Shown here one piece after another: positions 8,258 through 18,300 of a DNA stretch of 47,985 bases. Source of the stretch: Clostridiales bacterium UBA1316 (GTDB lineage Bacteria; Bacillota; Clostridia; Oscillospirales; Oscillospiraceae); assembly GCA_002307055.1 (NCBI GenBank), contig DBTM01000073.1, positions 1 through 47,985 on the forward strand, given 5' to 3'. Each line of letters opens with the position of its first letter. The stretch's first letter is position 1. Position numbers and translations under genes: made by a program. Under the pieces are notes generated by a model. It was given only the letters and a program-made list of their open reading frames with translations, made no database searches and was not told where the DNA came from.

Positions 8258-9760
8258 ATGACATATGATAAAGCATGGTTTGACACTATGGAGGCAAAAA
8301 TCCCGAAGGGGAAGGTAAGGACACGCTTTGCGCCGAGTCCGACAGGTTATATGCACGTCGGTAATTTCCGCACGGCACTTTACACATACCTGGTTGCAAA
8401 AAAAATGGATGGGACATTTATCCTTCGAATTGAAGACACGGATTTCGCGCGTTTTGTAGAAGGCGCAACAGAGATAGTCATCCGCACAATGAAGAGTGTT
8501 GGGTTAAATTATGATGAAGGTCCTGATATCGGAGGTCCCGTTGCACCATATACACAAAGTGAAAGAAAACCTCTTTACCGTCCTTATGCGGAGCTTTTAT
8601 GTGAAAGAGGTACGGCGTATTATTGCTTCTGCCAACATGTTGCGCATGATGAGCGTGACCACGAGAGTCTAGGCGTCGTGTCTGAAGCGGATGACCCATG
8701 CCGTGAGCTTTCATATACAGAAGCTAAATGCCGCGTAGATGCTGGCGAGGAGCACGTCATTCGTATGAAAACACCGCATGTTGGCACGACGACTTTCCAT
8801 GACCAGATTTTTGGCGGTATCACCGTCGAAAACAAAACACTTGATGATATGGTATTAATTAAAGGCGATAATTTACCGACCTACAATTTTGCCAATGTCA
8901 TTGATGACCATTTAATGGGTATCACGCATGTAATACGTGGGAGTGAATATTTAGCATCGGCACCGAAATACAATTTGTTGTATGAGTCATTCGGCTGGAA
9001 TATCCCAGACTATATCACTGTTTCCCCAATCATGCGCGATGCGCAGCATAAGCTCTCAAAACGGGCTGGTGATCCAACCTATGAGGATCTTTTAAGGCAA
9101 GGATACCTTTCAGAGGCTGTATTGAACTATATCGCACTATTAGGCTGGAGCCCCGGCGGTGAGCGGGAGGTTTTCACCTTGGCGGAACTGTCTGAGATTT
9201 TCGATATCAAGGGACTGTCAAAATCCCCGGCTATATTTGATATCGAGAAGCTGACGTATTTTAACGCGGAGTATATCAGGGCGCTGGAGCCGGAGAAGTT
9301 CGCGGAGCTCGCGGAGCCATATATCCGGCAGGCAATAACAAATCAAAGCATAGACAGCGCCGAGGTTGCGGCGCTGCTGCAGCAGCGCTGCGAGAAGCTG
9401 ACCGATATCCCGGAGAAAATCGATTTTTTTGAGGCGCTGCCGGACTACGGCAATGAGCTGTATGTACACAAGAAATCGAAAACGGACGAGACCATATCGC
9501 GCCAAATGCTGGAGGCTGTTCTGCCGGTACTCAAGGCGCTCGGCAGCTGGACGCAGGAGGACATCCACAATATACTCATCGGTCTTGCCGAAAAAATGGA
9601 TATAAAGAATGCGACGCTTTTATGGCCGCTTCGAATCGCCGCGGCGGGTAAAGCCGTGACACCCGGCGGCGCTGTTGAAATTTGCCATATTCTCGGCAGA
9701 GATGAGACGATACAGCGGATTGAAATCGGCATAAGCAAATTAAACGGGGGCAAGCTATGA
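8258..9760 (+). CDS. gltX: Glutamate--tRNA ligase
   Basis: This class I synthetase charges tRNA-Glu and possibly tRNA-Gln for later amidation. The 500 residues are the expected size. The HIGH-type signature is PSPTGYMHVGN (HVGN at residues 33-36) and the KMSKS-type loop is HKLSKR near residue 265; the C-terminal helical anticodon-binding part follows from about 310. The two parts differ in composition: up to about base 9140 codons often end in A or T, after which G/C-ending codons dominate, as in the neighbours. This may reflect recombination in the catalytic half. Its stop overlaps the next start (ATGA). Confidence 0.95.
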   Translation: MTYDKAWFDTMEAKIPKGKVRTRFAPSPTGYMHVGNFRTALYTYLVAKKMDGTFILRIEDTDFARFVEGATEIVIRTMKSVGLNYDEGPDIGGPVAPYTQSERKPLYRPYAELLCERGTAYYCFCQHVAHDERDHESLGVVSEADDPCRELSYTEAKCRVDAGEEHVIRMKTPHVGTTTFHDQIFGGITVENKTLDDMVLIKGDNLPTYNFANVIDDHLMGITHVIRGSEYLASAPKYNLLYESFGWNIPDYITVSPIMRDAQHKLSKRAGDPTYEDLLRQGYLSEAVLNYIALLGWSPGGEREVFTLAELSEIFDIKGLSKSPAIFDIEKLTYFNAEYIRALEPEKFAELAEPYIRQAITNQSIDSAEVAALLQQRCEKLTDIPEKIDFFEALPDYGNELYVHKKSKTDETISRQMLEAVLPVLKALGSWTQEDIHNILIGLAEKMDIKNATLLWPLRIAAAGKAVTPGGAVEICHILGRDETIQRIEIGISKLNGGKL

Positions 9761-10395
9761 GCAAGACGCTGAAAAAAGTGCTTATTTTTCTCATGCTGCT
9801 TGTCATCGTCGTCCTAGTGATTTTCATAATTCAGTTACTTTTGCCGGGTAATACCAATATAAATCCGACACCATCCGCCTCCGACACGACGCTTGAAACA
9901 CCCACAGAGACAGGCACGTCGCCTTCTCCGACGGATACAGGATCGTTTACAAGCGAAAAAACGGCGGACGGGACCGCCTACCATATCACCGTCCCCGGTG
10001 CGTTTGTCTTATATTCTGTGACTGTTGACGATACGGCTTTTACTTTGACGCGGGATGACGGGCACGAGCTGTTTAAGGCTAATGCCGACGAGAATGAATA
10101 TTTAAAAATATCCTTTAGCGAAGGCTCGAAAGCCGCGGACCTCGCGCCGGGCTTTCTGGATAAATATATCAACTACACGAATTTTGAACAATCCGGGGAA
10201 AACTATATTCCGGGTACTAAAATTACGGGTGAGACCGTGACAGCTGACGATGGGAACAAGCAATGTGAGGCTTGGCTTGTCGATACCGATAAAGGCGTGC
10301 TGGGTGTTGTTATCAGCTACACACTGGCAAAAAAAGATACCGAGACTGTTCAGCTTTATAAAATACTCGGGACACTAATCATCGACAAGCAATAA
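9757..10395 (+). CDS. Membrane-anchored extracytoplasmic protein of unknown function
   Basis: I do not recognise a named family for this 212-residue protein. Residues 8-30 form one strongly hydrophobic segment after a short basic start, so it is probably anchored with its bulk outside the membrane. A Thr/Ser/Pro-rich linker (about 34-65) leads to a globular domain of about 145 residues with alternating strands and no cysteines. It overlaps gltX by four bases and so is translated with it, although no functional link is obvious. A hairpin follows before ypeB. Confidence 0.75.
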   Translation: MSKTLKKVLIFLMLLVIVVLVIFIIQLLLPGNTNINPTPSASDTTLETPTETGTSPSPTDTGSFTSEKTADGTAYHITVPGAFVLYSVTVDDTAFTLTRDDGHELFKANADENEYLKISFSEGSKAADLAPGFLDKYINYTNFEQSGENYIPGTKITGETVTADDGNKQCEAWLVDTDKGVLGVVISYTLAKKDTETVQLYKILGTLIIDKQ

Positions 10396-10437
10396 GCCAT
10401 ATTTTGAAATTGCTGCATTAAATTGCAATTCATACAG

Positions 10438-10478
10438 CGCCCCTTTATGGTAACGATAAACCATAAGGGGGCGTCTGT
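10438..10478 (+). promoter_or_regulatory. Hairpin before ypeB: terminator or SD-masking element
   Basis: A 14-base stem (10438-10451 with 10460-10473, one G-T wobble) closes an eight-base loop and is followed by TCTGTTATTTT, then directly by the ypeB ATG at 10485. It could terminate the gltX transcript. However, the only purine-rich ribosome-binding candidate for ypeB, AAGGGGG, lies inside the 3' arm, so the stem could also hide it. Confidence 0.6.
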
Positions 10479-10484
10479 TATTTT

Positions 10485-11843
10485 ATGAAAAAAAAAACCA
10501 TTGTTTTATTAACAAGCTATATTCTGACCGGCTTTGTTGTGCTGGGGGGCGTGGCTTATTCGTATCACCTGAAGGCGGAGGAATATAAGCTTCAGCTCGA
10601 AAACAATTACCAGCACGCGTTCAGCGAGCTTGTGTCAGGCGTCAGTGATCTGGATACGGCGCTGCAGAAGAGCTTATACGCGACAACACCCGGGATGCTG
10701 AGCTCAGTGTGCACAGAGGTGTACGGCAAAGCACTGTCGGCGCAGTACGCGCTCGGCGAGATGCCGTTTTCAACGTATGAATTTCAGAATACCTCAAGCT
10801 TTATCACAAAAGTCGGCGATTACGCGTATATGCTCTCAAAAAAGGCGAGCACCGGGGCTGTCAACAGTGAGGAGGATCACAAAAACCTCGCGAAGCTGTC
10901 CGAAACGGCAACGATATTAGCCGATAATCTCAATCAGCTGATGGCGGATGTCAACACGACAGGTGTTTCAATAGGCAAAATGGAAGCTGTCAGCAGTACC
11001 GCGGCGAAAATCGGTAGCGACGCGGCTTCGAATGTTATTAAGGACAGCTTTTCGGTCATGGAAGTGGAGTTCCCGGAAACACCGGCGCTTATTTATGACG
11101 GCCCGTTTTCATCGCATATAGCCGGCATGACGCCGAAGCTGACGGAGGGACTCAATGAAATTACGAGCGATGAAGCCCTGAAGAAAGCTGCCGCTTTCCT
11201 TGGCACAAAAAACAGCAGTATCAAATTAAACGGAGAGCGCGGAGGAAATCTGCCGGTTTATATGTTTTACGCCAATGATGACGGCGGTACAATCAGCTTT
11301 GAGGTAACGAAAAAAGGCGGCCTCATCGCGGATGTATTCAATTCGCGTCTCGTTAAATCAAGTATGATTGCGCCAAAGGACGCGGTGAAGCTGGCGATGA
11401 GATTCCTGCAGAGTAAAGGTTATAAGGATATGAAGCAGAGCTACCAGATTGTCGACGGAAACACGCTGACGGTCAATTTCGCATATACAAAGAACAATGT
11501 CGTCTGCTACACCGATTTAATCAAGGTTTCGGTCGCTCTCGATAACGGAAAAATTGTCGGGTTTGAGAGCCAGGGCTATATAATGAATCATTACGACCGA
11601 GAAATCCCGGCGGCGAAGATTGACGAAAATAAAGCCAAAGCAAAGGTTTCACCGCTGCTTGCGATCCTGTCACATGAGATGGCTATTATCCCGACAAGCG
11701 GGAAGGGTGAGGTTTTCTGCCATGAATTTAAATGCGAAAATGACAGCGGCAGCCACTATATCGTCTATGTCAACGCGCAGACGGGCGCAGAAGAAAAAAT
11801 TCTTATTCTGCTTGAATCTGAAAGCGGTACGCTGACCATTTAA
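10485..11843 (+). CDS. ypeB: Spore germination protein YpeB
   Basis: YpeB is a spore inner-membrane/cortex protein that in Bacillus keeps the cortex-lytic enzyme SleB in place and inactive until germination. This 452-residue protein has one N-terminal membrane segment (about 5-26), the family's helical N-terminal domain (ENNYQHAFSELVSGV near 40), and PepSY-type repeats in the C-terminal half. The length matches Bacillus YpeB. No sleB is adjacent, unlike the usual sleB-ypeB pair. The start is set by the membrane segment; the ribosome binding site would fall in a hairpin. Sporulation-specific transcription (sigma-G type) is expected from family knowledge, but no such promoter was identified. 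Confidence 0.9.
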   Translation: MKKKTIVLLTSYILTGFVVLGGVAYSYHLKAEEYKLQLENNYQHAFSELVSGVSDLDTALQKSLYATTPGMLSSVCTEVYGKALSAQYALGEMPFSTYEFQNTSSFITKVGDYAYMLSKKASTGAVNSEEDHKNLAKLSETATILADNLNQLMADVNTTGVSIGKMEAVSSTAAKIGSDAASNVIKDSFSVMEVEFPETPALIYDGPFSSHIAGMTPKLTEGLNEITSDEALKKAAAFLGTKNSSIKLNGERGGNLPVYMFYANDDGGTISFEVTKKGGLIADVFNSRLVKSSMIAPKDAVKLAMRFLQSKGYKDMKQSYQIVDGNTLTVNFAYTKNNVVCYTDLIKVSVALDNGKIVGFESQGYIMNHYDREIPAAKIDENKAKAKVSPLLAILSHEMAIIPTSGKGEVFCHEFKCENDSGSHYIVYVNAQTGAEEKILILLESESGTLTI

Positions 11844-11860
11844 TTCCGGTGAAAAAAATG

Positions 11861-11898
11861 ACCGCCCTTTCCGATAAGTGTGGAAAGGGCGGCTTTTG
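11861..11898. terminator. Bidirectional terminator between ypeB and DUF1540 gene
   Basis: CCGCCCTTTCC (11862-11872) pairs perfectly with GGAAAGGGCGG (11882-11892) around a nine-base loop. T-rich tracts follow on both strands, so it can stop ypeB and the convergent DUF1540 gene. Confidence 0.85.
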
Positions 11899-11905
11899 CG
11901 TATGG

Positions 11906-12073
11906 CTAGGTTGTTGCGTTCTTTGTAAAAGTGCTGCATTTGGTACCGTCGCAGGTGTTCACATTATTGTCACCCATCGGATTGACCTCAATGCTGCCGG
12001 CTTCACACATAAACCGTTTGTTATACTGACAATCCTTAACGCTACATTTTACTTTTGATTTAGGCGCATCCAT
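11906..12073 (-). CDS. DUF1540 domain protein, cysteine-rich
   Basis: This 55-residue protein matches the DUF1540 pattern common in spore-forming Firmicutes: KCSVKDCQYN, then CEAGSIEV, then CDGTKCSTF, giving five cysteines that could bind a metal. Its function is unknown. The ATG at 12073 is chosen because AAGGTGGTG lies upstream at good spacing; an in-frame ATG six bases earlier sits too close to that site. It stands alone on the minus strand, convergent with ypeB. Confidence 0.8.
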   Translation of the reverse strand: MDAPKSKVKCSVKDCQYNKRFMCEAGSIEVNPMGDNNVNTCDGTKCSTFTKNATT

Positions 12074-12151
12074 AAACATCACCACCTTCAACGATAATTT
12101 TCCCAAAAGTCAGAAAATTATCAATTCATTGTCAAAGGCGGGACAGCCTTG

Positions 12152-12634
12152 TTATAAACCGGCAGCCGATAACCAGGCTTTAACCTGCTTTTTTATAGGC
12201 TCTGTATCATGCGCCGTCGGTTCCTTAAAGTCAATTTCTCCGATAATATCGCATTTATCAAGAGCTGCTTGCATTTTATCAAAACATTTTTTAGCGTCAC
12301 CGCTGCCGCTGCTGGCGAACAGCATCAGTTTTTTCAACTGTAACGGCGCTTTTGATAAAAAAGTGCGGATGGGCGGCGCGAAGCTTGAGGCCCATATGGG
12401 CGTGCCGATAAAAATCAGGTCGTACTGAGTTATGTCCGGTATGGGCTTTTGAAGCTTTGGCTTTTCGTTGAACATAACGCTTTTGCCGCCCCAGAAGTAT
12501 TTGGCGAACCCGCTTCTGGATTTTGCCCCGACGGGCTGAAGCTCATAAACATCCGAGCCGGTTTCCCCGGCAATCATATCGGCGATGAAGCGCGTATGCC
12601 CGTCAAGTGAGTAATAAACCACTAAACTCTTCAT
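12152..12634 (-). CDS. Flavodoxin-family protein
   Basis: This 160-residue FMN-binding protein is expected to carry electrons or act as a small NAD(P)H-linked reductase partner in the cytoplasm. The phosphate loop is YYSLDGHTRFIA (residues 8-19), and GTPIWASSFAPP near residue 78 forms the second flavin-contacting loop. Size and order fit the Flavodoxin_4/short-chain flavodoxin-like group. AGGAATGG lies before the start. It is on the same strand as the downstream end of the ABC operon, 38 bases after its last gene, so it may be co-transcribed. The redox partner is unknown. Confidence 0.85.
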   Translation of the reverse strand: MKSLVVYYSLDGHTRFIADMIAGETGSDVYELQPVGAKSRSGFAKYFWGGKSVMFNEKPKLQKPIPDITQYDLIFIGTPIWASSFAPPIRTFLSKAPLQLKKLMLFASSGSGDAKKCFDKMQAALDKCDIIGEIDFKEPTAHDTEPIKKQVKAWLSAAGL

Positions 12635-12671
12635 ATATGACCATTCCTTTCTCAGAAACTATATGTCAAAA

Positions 12672-13457
12672 TTAAGCCCCGGAATAACGCTCTAAAAACT
12701 GCTTGGTTCGGTCTTCCTTCGGATTGGCGAAGAGTTCTTCAGGCGTACCATATTCGACAACCAGGCCGTTATCCATGAACAGGACCTTGTCGGATACCTC
12801 GCGGGCAAACTGCATTTCGTGCGTGACGATGACCATGGTTGTTTTCTTGTCGGCCAGGCTGCGAATGACCTTGAGTACCTCGCCGGTCAGCTCGGGATCT
12901 AACGCCGACGTCGGTTCGTCGAAGCACAGGATATCGGGATTTAAAGCGAGAGCGCGCGCAATTGCCACACGCTGCTGCTGCCCGCCGGAGAGCTGATGCG
13001 GGTAATAGCTGAGTTTGTCGTTCAGCCCAACCTGGTCCATTAATAAGCGGGCGTTTTGCTCGATGCCGGCGAGAATTGCTTTGTGGTTTTCTTTATAATC
13101 CGGCTTTTCTTTCGCCAGCAGCTCGCTGGCGAGCGTGACGTTTTTAAGCGCTGTGAACTGTGGGAAAAGGTTGAAGGACTGGAACACCAGCCCAAAATGC
13201 AGGCGTTTGTTTCGTATTTCCTTATCGCTCTGCGTCGCCGGATTGGCAGAGTCATAAATAACCTCGCCGCCGACGCTGATGGAGCCGCCGTTGGCCAGCT
13301 CCAGAAAATTGAGGCAGCGCAGCAGCGTTGTTTTGCCGCTGCCGGAGGAGCCGATGATGGCCAGCGATTCACCTTTTTCAAGAGAAAAGCTGATACCGTT
13401 TAAGACGACGGAGGAGCCGAAGCACTTTTTCAGGTTCTTAACTTCCAGAATAGCCAT
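12672..13457 (-). CDS. Polar amino-acid ABC importer, ATPase subunit
   Basis: This is the cytoplasmic motor of a GlnQ/ArtM-type amino-acid importer. The 261 residues contain Walker A GSSGSGKTT (about 36-44), signature LSGGQQQRVAIARA near 155, Walker B LCFDEPTSALDPE near 175, and the switch His in VIVTHEMQF. It lies 12 bases after the permease gene and AGGAGGTACC precedes the ATG, so it is part of the three-gene importer operon. The specific amino acid cannot be deduced. Confidence 0.93.
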   Translation of the reverse strand: MAILEVKNLKKCFGSSVVLNGISFSLEKGESLAIIGSSGSGKTTLLRCLNFLELANGGSISVGGEVIYDSANPATQSDKEIRNKRLHFGLVFQSFNLFPQFTALKNVTLASELLAKEKPDYKENHKAILAGIEQNARLLMDQVGLNDKLSYYPHQLSGGQQQRVAIARALALNPDILCFDEPTSALDPELTGEVLKVIRSLADKKTTMVIVTHEMQFAREVSDKVLFMDNGLVVEYGTPEELFANPKEDRTKQFLERYSGA

Positions 13458-13469
13458 AACGGTACCTCC

Positions 13470-14117
13470 TTAAACTCTAAAATAACTGAGCCTGCGCTCG
13501 ATATATCCGAACAACAGTGTTAAGATGCCACAGAATATCAGATAAAAAGCTCCCGTATAGAAGAGCGGCCATATAAGACCTTTTGTATGAACGATAGATT
13601 CTGCCTGCATGATGATTTCCATAACGGAAATAATACGAGCGAGAGATGTGTCCTTCACAAGTGTAATTATCTCATTTGACATAGGCGGCACGATACGTTT
13701 AATAACCTGAATAATAATTATCTTAAAAAATATCTGGGATTTCGTCATGCCGAGGACTTGACCTGCCTCGTACTGGCCTCTGGGTACACCGAGAATTCCG
13801 CTTCTGTAAATTTCGGAAAAATATGCGGCATAATTAATGACGAATGCTATAAGAACCGCTGTTAGACGGGGCTGAGATGACCAACCAAATATGAGGCCCG
13901 GCCCGTAAAATATAACGATCACCTGAAGCATCAAGGGCGTTCCGCGGATCATCCAAACGAATGTTCTTGTCAGCCATCTGAGCGGTCCAAACCGACTCAT
14001 AGAACCGAAAGCAACGACAAGTCCCAGCGGTGCTGCACAGATTAAAGTAATGAGGAAAATTAAAAACGTTGTTCCGAATCCTTGGAGCAGCATCTGTGTG
14101 ACAGCAATAAAACTCAT
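13470..14117 (-). CDS. Polar amino-acid ABC importer, permease subunit
   Basis: This 215-residue inner-membrane subunit belongs to the HisM/GlnP family, with about five membrane helices. The ATPase-contacting EAA loop is seen as YEAGQVLGMTKSQIFFKIII near residue 135. Only one permease gene is present, so the transporter probably uses a homodimer. AGGATCG lies before the ATG. A stable hairpin separates it from the binding-protein gene upstream, which would lower its expression relative to that gene. Confidence 0.92.
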   Translation of the reverse strand: MSFIAVTQMLLQGFGTTFLIFLITLICAAPLGLVVAFGSMSRFGPLRWLTRTFVWMIRGTPLMLQVIVIFYGPGLIFGWSSQPRLTAVLIAFVINYAAYFSEIYRSGILGVPRGQYEAGQVLGMTKSQIFFKIIIIQVIKRIVPPMSNEIITLVKDTSLARIISVMEIIMQAESIVHTKGLIWPLFYTGAFYLIFCGILTLLFGYIERRLSYFRV

Positions 14118-14159
14118 GTTAGGCGATCCTTTCGCTTATTTGTTGTAAAAACAGTTTAC

Positions 14160-14187
14160 AAGGGCAGGAGACCGAACTCCTGCCCTT
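14160..14187 (-). terminator. Intercistronic hairpin between binding protein and permease
   Basis: AAGGGCAGGAG (14160-14170) pairs perfectly with CTCCTGCCCTT (14177-14187) around six bases. It lies 20 bases after the binding-protein stop on the minus strand and is not followed immediately by a clean T run, so a partial terminator or RNA-stabilising stem is more likely than a full stop. Confidence 0.65.
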
Positions 14188-14207
14188 ATCAATAATTGCA
14201 GCAACCG

Positions 14208-15095
14208 TTACTTAGAAACTAAAAGGTCTGTCAATTTATATTTATCGGCAATCTTTTTAAATGTGCCATCTTTCTGGAACCCGGCAATCGCATCGTTCAA
14301 TTGCGCAACGGCTGTGCTGTTTAAGCGAAAACCGATTGCATAAAACTCCTTGTCACCCAGGCTAATCGAAGTGATAATTTGAAGGTCGGTGTAATCAGAA
14401 CCGGGGCCTGTTAGGCTAGCTGCCATTGTATAGTCGAGAACGGCTGCGTCAGAAGTACCAGCCTTGACTTCCAGAAGCGCGTTAGCCTGTGAATCAACCG
14501 GTGTATAGCTTGCATCCTTCAGATAAGTGGAAACAGCTTCTTCGCCTGCGGAACCTTTTTCTGCTACAACTGCTGCGCCTTTAAGGCTGGCGGTATCCTT
14601 GTACTTGCCCGCATTTGCGGCTTTAACCACGACAACTTGGCGGTTTGTGAGATAATTATCAGTAAAAGCCATATTCTCTTTTCTGTCTTCTGTAACAGTC
14701 AGACCATTCCAGATGCAGTCTATGGTTTTTGATTTAAGCTCAAGTTCCTTGGAGTCCCAGTCAATGATAACAAATTTTGCCTTAATGCCAAGCTTCGCGC
14801 AGGCGGCTTGGGCGAATTCTGTGTCAAAGCCGATTAATGTCTTGCCATCCTTATCATAATAATTCATCGGTGCAGCTAAGGTTATGCCGATAACAAGCTC
14901 ACCTTTAGCCTTTATGTAAGCCCAGTCGTCCCCGGCTGCAATTGTCGCGGCGGCGGCACTGGGGGAGGCAGCGGCAGACGGTGATGCCGAAGCGGACGCA
15001 GAGGGACTCGCTGTCGTGGCTGTGCTGCCCGCAGCGCAGGCGGCGAGGGCGAAAACAAGTACAAGAACTAATAACAGACTGAATATCTTCTTCAT
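14208..15095 (-). CDS. Amino-acid ABC importer, substrate-binding lipoprotein
   Basis: This 295-residue protein is the extracellular receptor of the importer. It has a lipoprotein signal with lipobox LAAC (Cys20), then a low-complexity Ala/Ser/Pro/Thr spacer (about 22-52) that lifts the domain from the membrane, and a family 3 solute-binding domain beginning KGELVIGITLAAPMNYYD and including IDCIWNGLTVTEDRKENM. The ATG at 15095 is preferred to one 16 codons upstream because TTGGAGG precedes it and it gives a proper signal peptide. It is first in the operon, with a sigma-A-like promoter upstream. Confidence 0.93.
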   Translation of the reverse strand: MKKIFSLLLVLVLVFALAACAAGSTATTASPSASASASPSAAASPSAAAATIAAGDDWAYIKAKGELVIGITLAAPMNYYDKDGKTLIGFDTEFAQAACAKLGIKAKFVIIDWDSKELELKSKTIDCIWNGLTVTEDRKENMAFTDNYLTNRQVVVVKAANAGKYKDTASLKGAAVVAEKGSAGEEAVSTYLKDASYTPVDSQANALLEVKAGTSDAAVLDYTMAASLTGPGSDYTDLQIITSISLGDKEFYAIGFRLNSTAVAQLNDAIAGFQKDGTFKKIADKYKLTDLLVSK

Positions 15096-15128
15096 TTGCA
15101 ATCCTCCAAAAGAAAAATTAATATTAAT

Positions 15129-15156
15129 ATAATAACACATCACTTCGCTAATGCAA
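15129..15156 (-). promoter_or_regulatory. Probable promoter of the amino-acid importer operon
   Basis: On the minus strand TTGCAT (15151-15156) and TATTAT (15129-15134) are 16 bases apart, and they lie 34 bases before the binding-protein start. This fits a vegetative sigma-A promoter. No operator was recognised. Confidence 0.45.
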
Positions 15157-15264
15157 TAATTTAGAGGTATTTTCGTAAAATACTTTTAAAACATACAGTA
15201 AAATTGCATACATAACAGCTGCCGGTGAAAACACGCCGGTGCATTCCAAACATGGATTACAAGG

Positions 15265-15293
15265 TTGAAATATATTCAAATAAGTATTAAGAT
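15265..15293 (+). promoter_or_regulatory. Candidate dnaE promoter
   Basis: TTGAAA (15265-15270) and TAAGAT (15288-15293) are spaced by 17 bases and lie 36 bases ahead of the dnaE start. The region is AT-rich, so chance matches are possible. Confidence 0.4.
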
Positions 15294-15329
15294 GTTAATA
15301 TAAATTACCCGGAAGAGTGGTGAGATGAT

Positions 15330-18300
15330 TTGGCTTTCGTCCATTTGCATGTCCATAGTGAATACAGCCTTTTAGACGGCGCATGCCGGATCAAGGATCT
15401 TGTCAAACGCACCGGGGAGCTTGGTCAGACGGCTGTCGCCATCACAGATCACGGCGCGATGTATGGCGTCATCAGCTTTTATAAAGAAGCGCTCAAAGCG
15501 GGCATCAAGCCGATTATAGGCTGCGAGGTCTACGTCGCGGCACGCTCGCGCTTCGATATGGAGCATAATGCCGACTCAAGCAGGAACCACCTCGTCCTCC
15601 TGTGTAAAAATGAGACCGGCTATAAAAACCTCTGTCTCCTGGTCAGCAAAGCATATACGGAAGGGTTTTATATAAAGCCGCGTATTGATATGGAGCTGCT
15701 TGCCGCGCATCATGAGGGACTGATTGCGCTTTCAGCCTGCCTGGCGGGCGATATTCCCCAGTGCCTGATACGGGAGGATTACAACGCGGCAAAAGAAAAA
15801 GCACTCGATATGAGCGTGCTGTTTGGTGACGACAGCTTCTTCTTGGAGCTTCAGGATCATGGCATCAAGGAGCAGCAGCCTGTAAACGCGGGGCTTATAA
15901 AAATAAGTGAGGAGACGGGGATACCCCTGGTTGTCACAAACGATGTCCATTACATTGCCAAAAAGGACGCCTATGCCCAGGATGTGCTTATGTGCATCCA
16001 GACGGGCAAGACCGTGCAGGATACCGACCGCATGCGGTTTGAAACCGAGGAGTTCTACTTAAAATCAGAAGAAGAGATGCGCGCCTTGTTCCCCCAATAT
16101 GGGCAGGCGTATGACAATACCGCCCGAATTGCGGACATGTGCAATCTGACCTTCGAGTTCAATAAATACAAGCTGCCGGAATTTAAGCTGCCGGAGGGCG
16201 TCCGTTCCGTTGATTATTTACTGGAGCTCTGCCTCAAGGGGTTTGAAAAAAAATACGGCCCGGATAGGGAAGAAGCCAAAAAACAGCTGCTCTACGAGCT
16301 TGATATGATCGAGCGCATGGGCTTTACCGACTACTTTCTCATCACCTCGGACTTCATTAGCTACGCTAAGGGCCAGGGAATACCCGTCGGGCCCGGCAGA
16401 GGCTCGGCAGCCGGGAGCGTCGTTTCCTACTGCCTTGACATTATTACGGTTGATCCAATGAAATACAGCCTCTATTTTGAGCGGTTTTTAAACCCCGAAC
16501 GTGTCAGCATGCCTGATATCGACACTGATTTCTGTGAGCGCCGCCGCGGCGAGGTCATCGACTACGTTAAACGGAAATACGGAGCAGACCATGTCGCGCA
16601 GATTGTTACCTTCACCACGCTCAAAGCGAAAAATGCCGTCCGCAACGTCGCAAAAGCTTTGGGCTTGACGTTCGCCGAGGAAAACGAGCTGGCGCGCGAA
16701 ATCCCATCCGTTATGAATATTACGATTGGACAGGCGTTATTATCATCTAAACGGCTCAAAGAAATGTACGACGGTGACGAGCGTATCAAAAAGGTTTTAG
16801 ATACGGCAATGACGCTTGAGGACATGCCGAAGGACTCCGGCACACACGCCTCCGGTATCATCATCACGAAGAATCCGGTCTGCGACTATGTACCGCTGAC
16901 CTTGTCAAAAAAAGACGGCTCGATTGCGACCCAATATGTGCATGCGACAATAGAAGAACTCGGCCTTCTGAAGATGGATTTTTTGGGTCTGCGCAATTTA
17001 ACGATTATCCGAGACGCAGAAAAAGAGATCAGAAAAACAATTCCCGGTTTTACAGTCGATACGATACCCGACGATGACAAGGAGACCTATGATATGCTTT
17101 CCGCCGGGAAAACCTCCGGAGTGTTCCAGCTCGAATCCACCGGTATGACGGGTGTCTGCGTCGGTTTGTCCCCGAAGAGCATTGAGGATATCACGGCCAT
17201 CATCGCGCTCTACCGTCCCGGGCCGATGGACTCTATCCCGCGCTTTTTGGAAAACAACAAGCATCCCAATAAGATTACCTATCAGCATCCGCTCCTCGAA
17301 CCGATACTCAAAGTCACCTACGGCTGTATTGTTTATCAGGAGCAGGTCATTGAAATATTCCGCAAGCTGGGCGGCTTTTCGCTCGGACAAGCCGACCTGA
17401 TCCGCCGTGCGATGTCCAAGAAAAAGCAGGCGGAGATTGAAAAAGAGCGGAAGACCTTTATCGAGGGTGACCTGGCACGGAACATCTGCGGCGCGCTGGC
17501 GAACGGCGTCCCGCGTGATGTCGCCGCCAGTATTTATGATGAAATATTTGACTTTGCGAATTATGCGTTTAATAAATCGCACGCCGTTGCATATGCTTAT
17601 GTCGCCTACCAGACGGCCTATTTGAAATGCCATTTTACGAAGGCTTATATGGCGGCGCTGCTGAGCGCCAACCTCTATCTCCCCGAAAAGGTTGCCGAGT
17701 ACACCGAGGAATGCCGCGAGACCGGTATTCAACTGCTCCCGCCTGATGTGAACGAGTCGGACGATATGTTCACCGTCTCCGGCGATCATATCCGCTATGG
17801 TCTTGTAGCAGTTAAAAATATCGGGCGCGGCTTCATCCTGGCCTTGATGGCGGAGCGCAGAAATAACGGACCTTTTAAAGATTTTGAGGAATTCTGCCGC
17901 CGGATGTACGGCGGGGACCTTAACCGGCGCGCGCTTGAAAGCCTTATTAAATGCGGTGGATTTGACAGCTTCGGAGTCCGGCGCCGTCAGCTTATGATGG
18001 TCAGCACGACGGTGCTTGACAGCGTCGCCGATGCGAAAAGAAAAAATGTTGACGGTCAGCTCAATCTGTTCGGTCTCTCGGATTCGCCGGATGAGCAGGC
18101 GGACGGACAGAAGATCACGCTGCCGGATGTGCCTGAATTTTCGCGGCGCGACCTGATGACGATGGAGCACGAGGTCACCGGCCTTTATCTGACGGGCCAT
18201 CCCATGGACGAGTACCGCAGCGCCGCCCGTCACCTCGGCGCTGTCAGCATCGGCGCAATCCTGACGGACTTTTCCCAGGAAGATGACATGGCGCCCGGTG

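Noticed and set aside
16998..18233. 411-codon minus-strand open frame inside dnaE
   Set aside because: It is fully antisense to the polymerase coding sequence, has no ribosome site, and its composition (rich in Arg, His, Gln) is typical of an antisense shadow.
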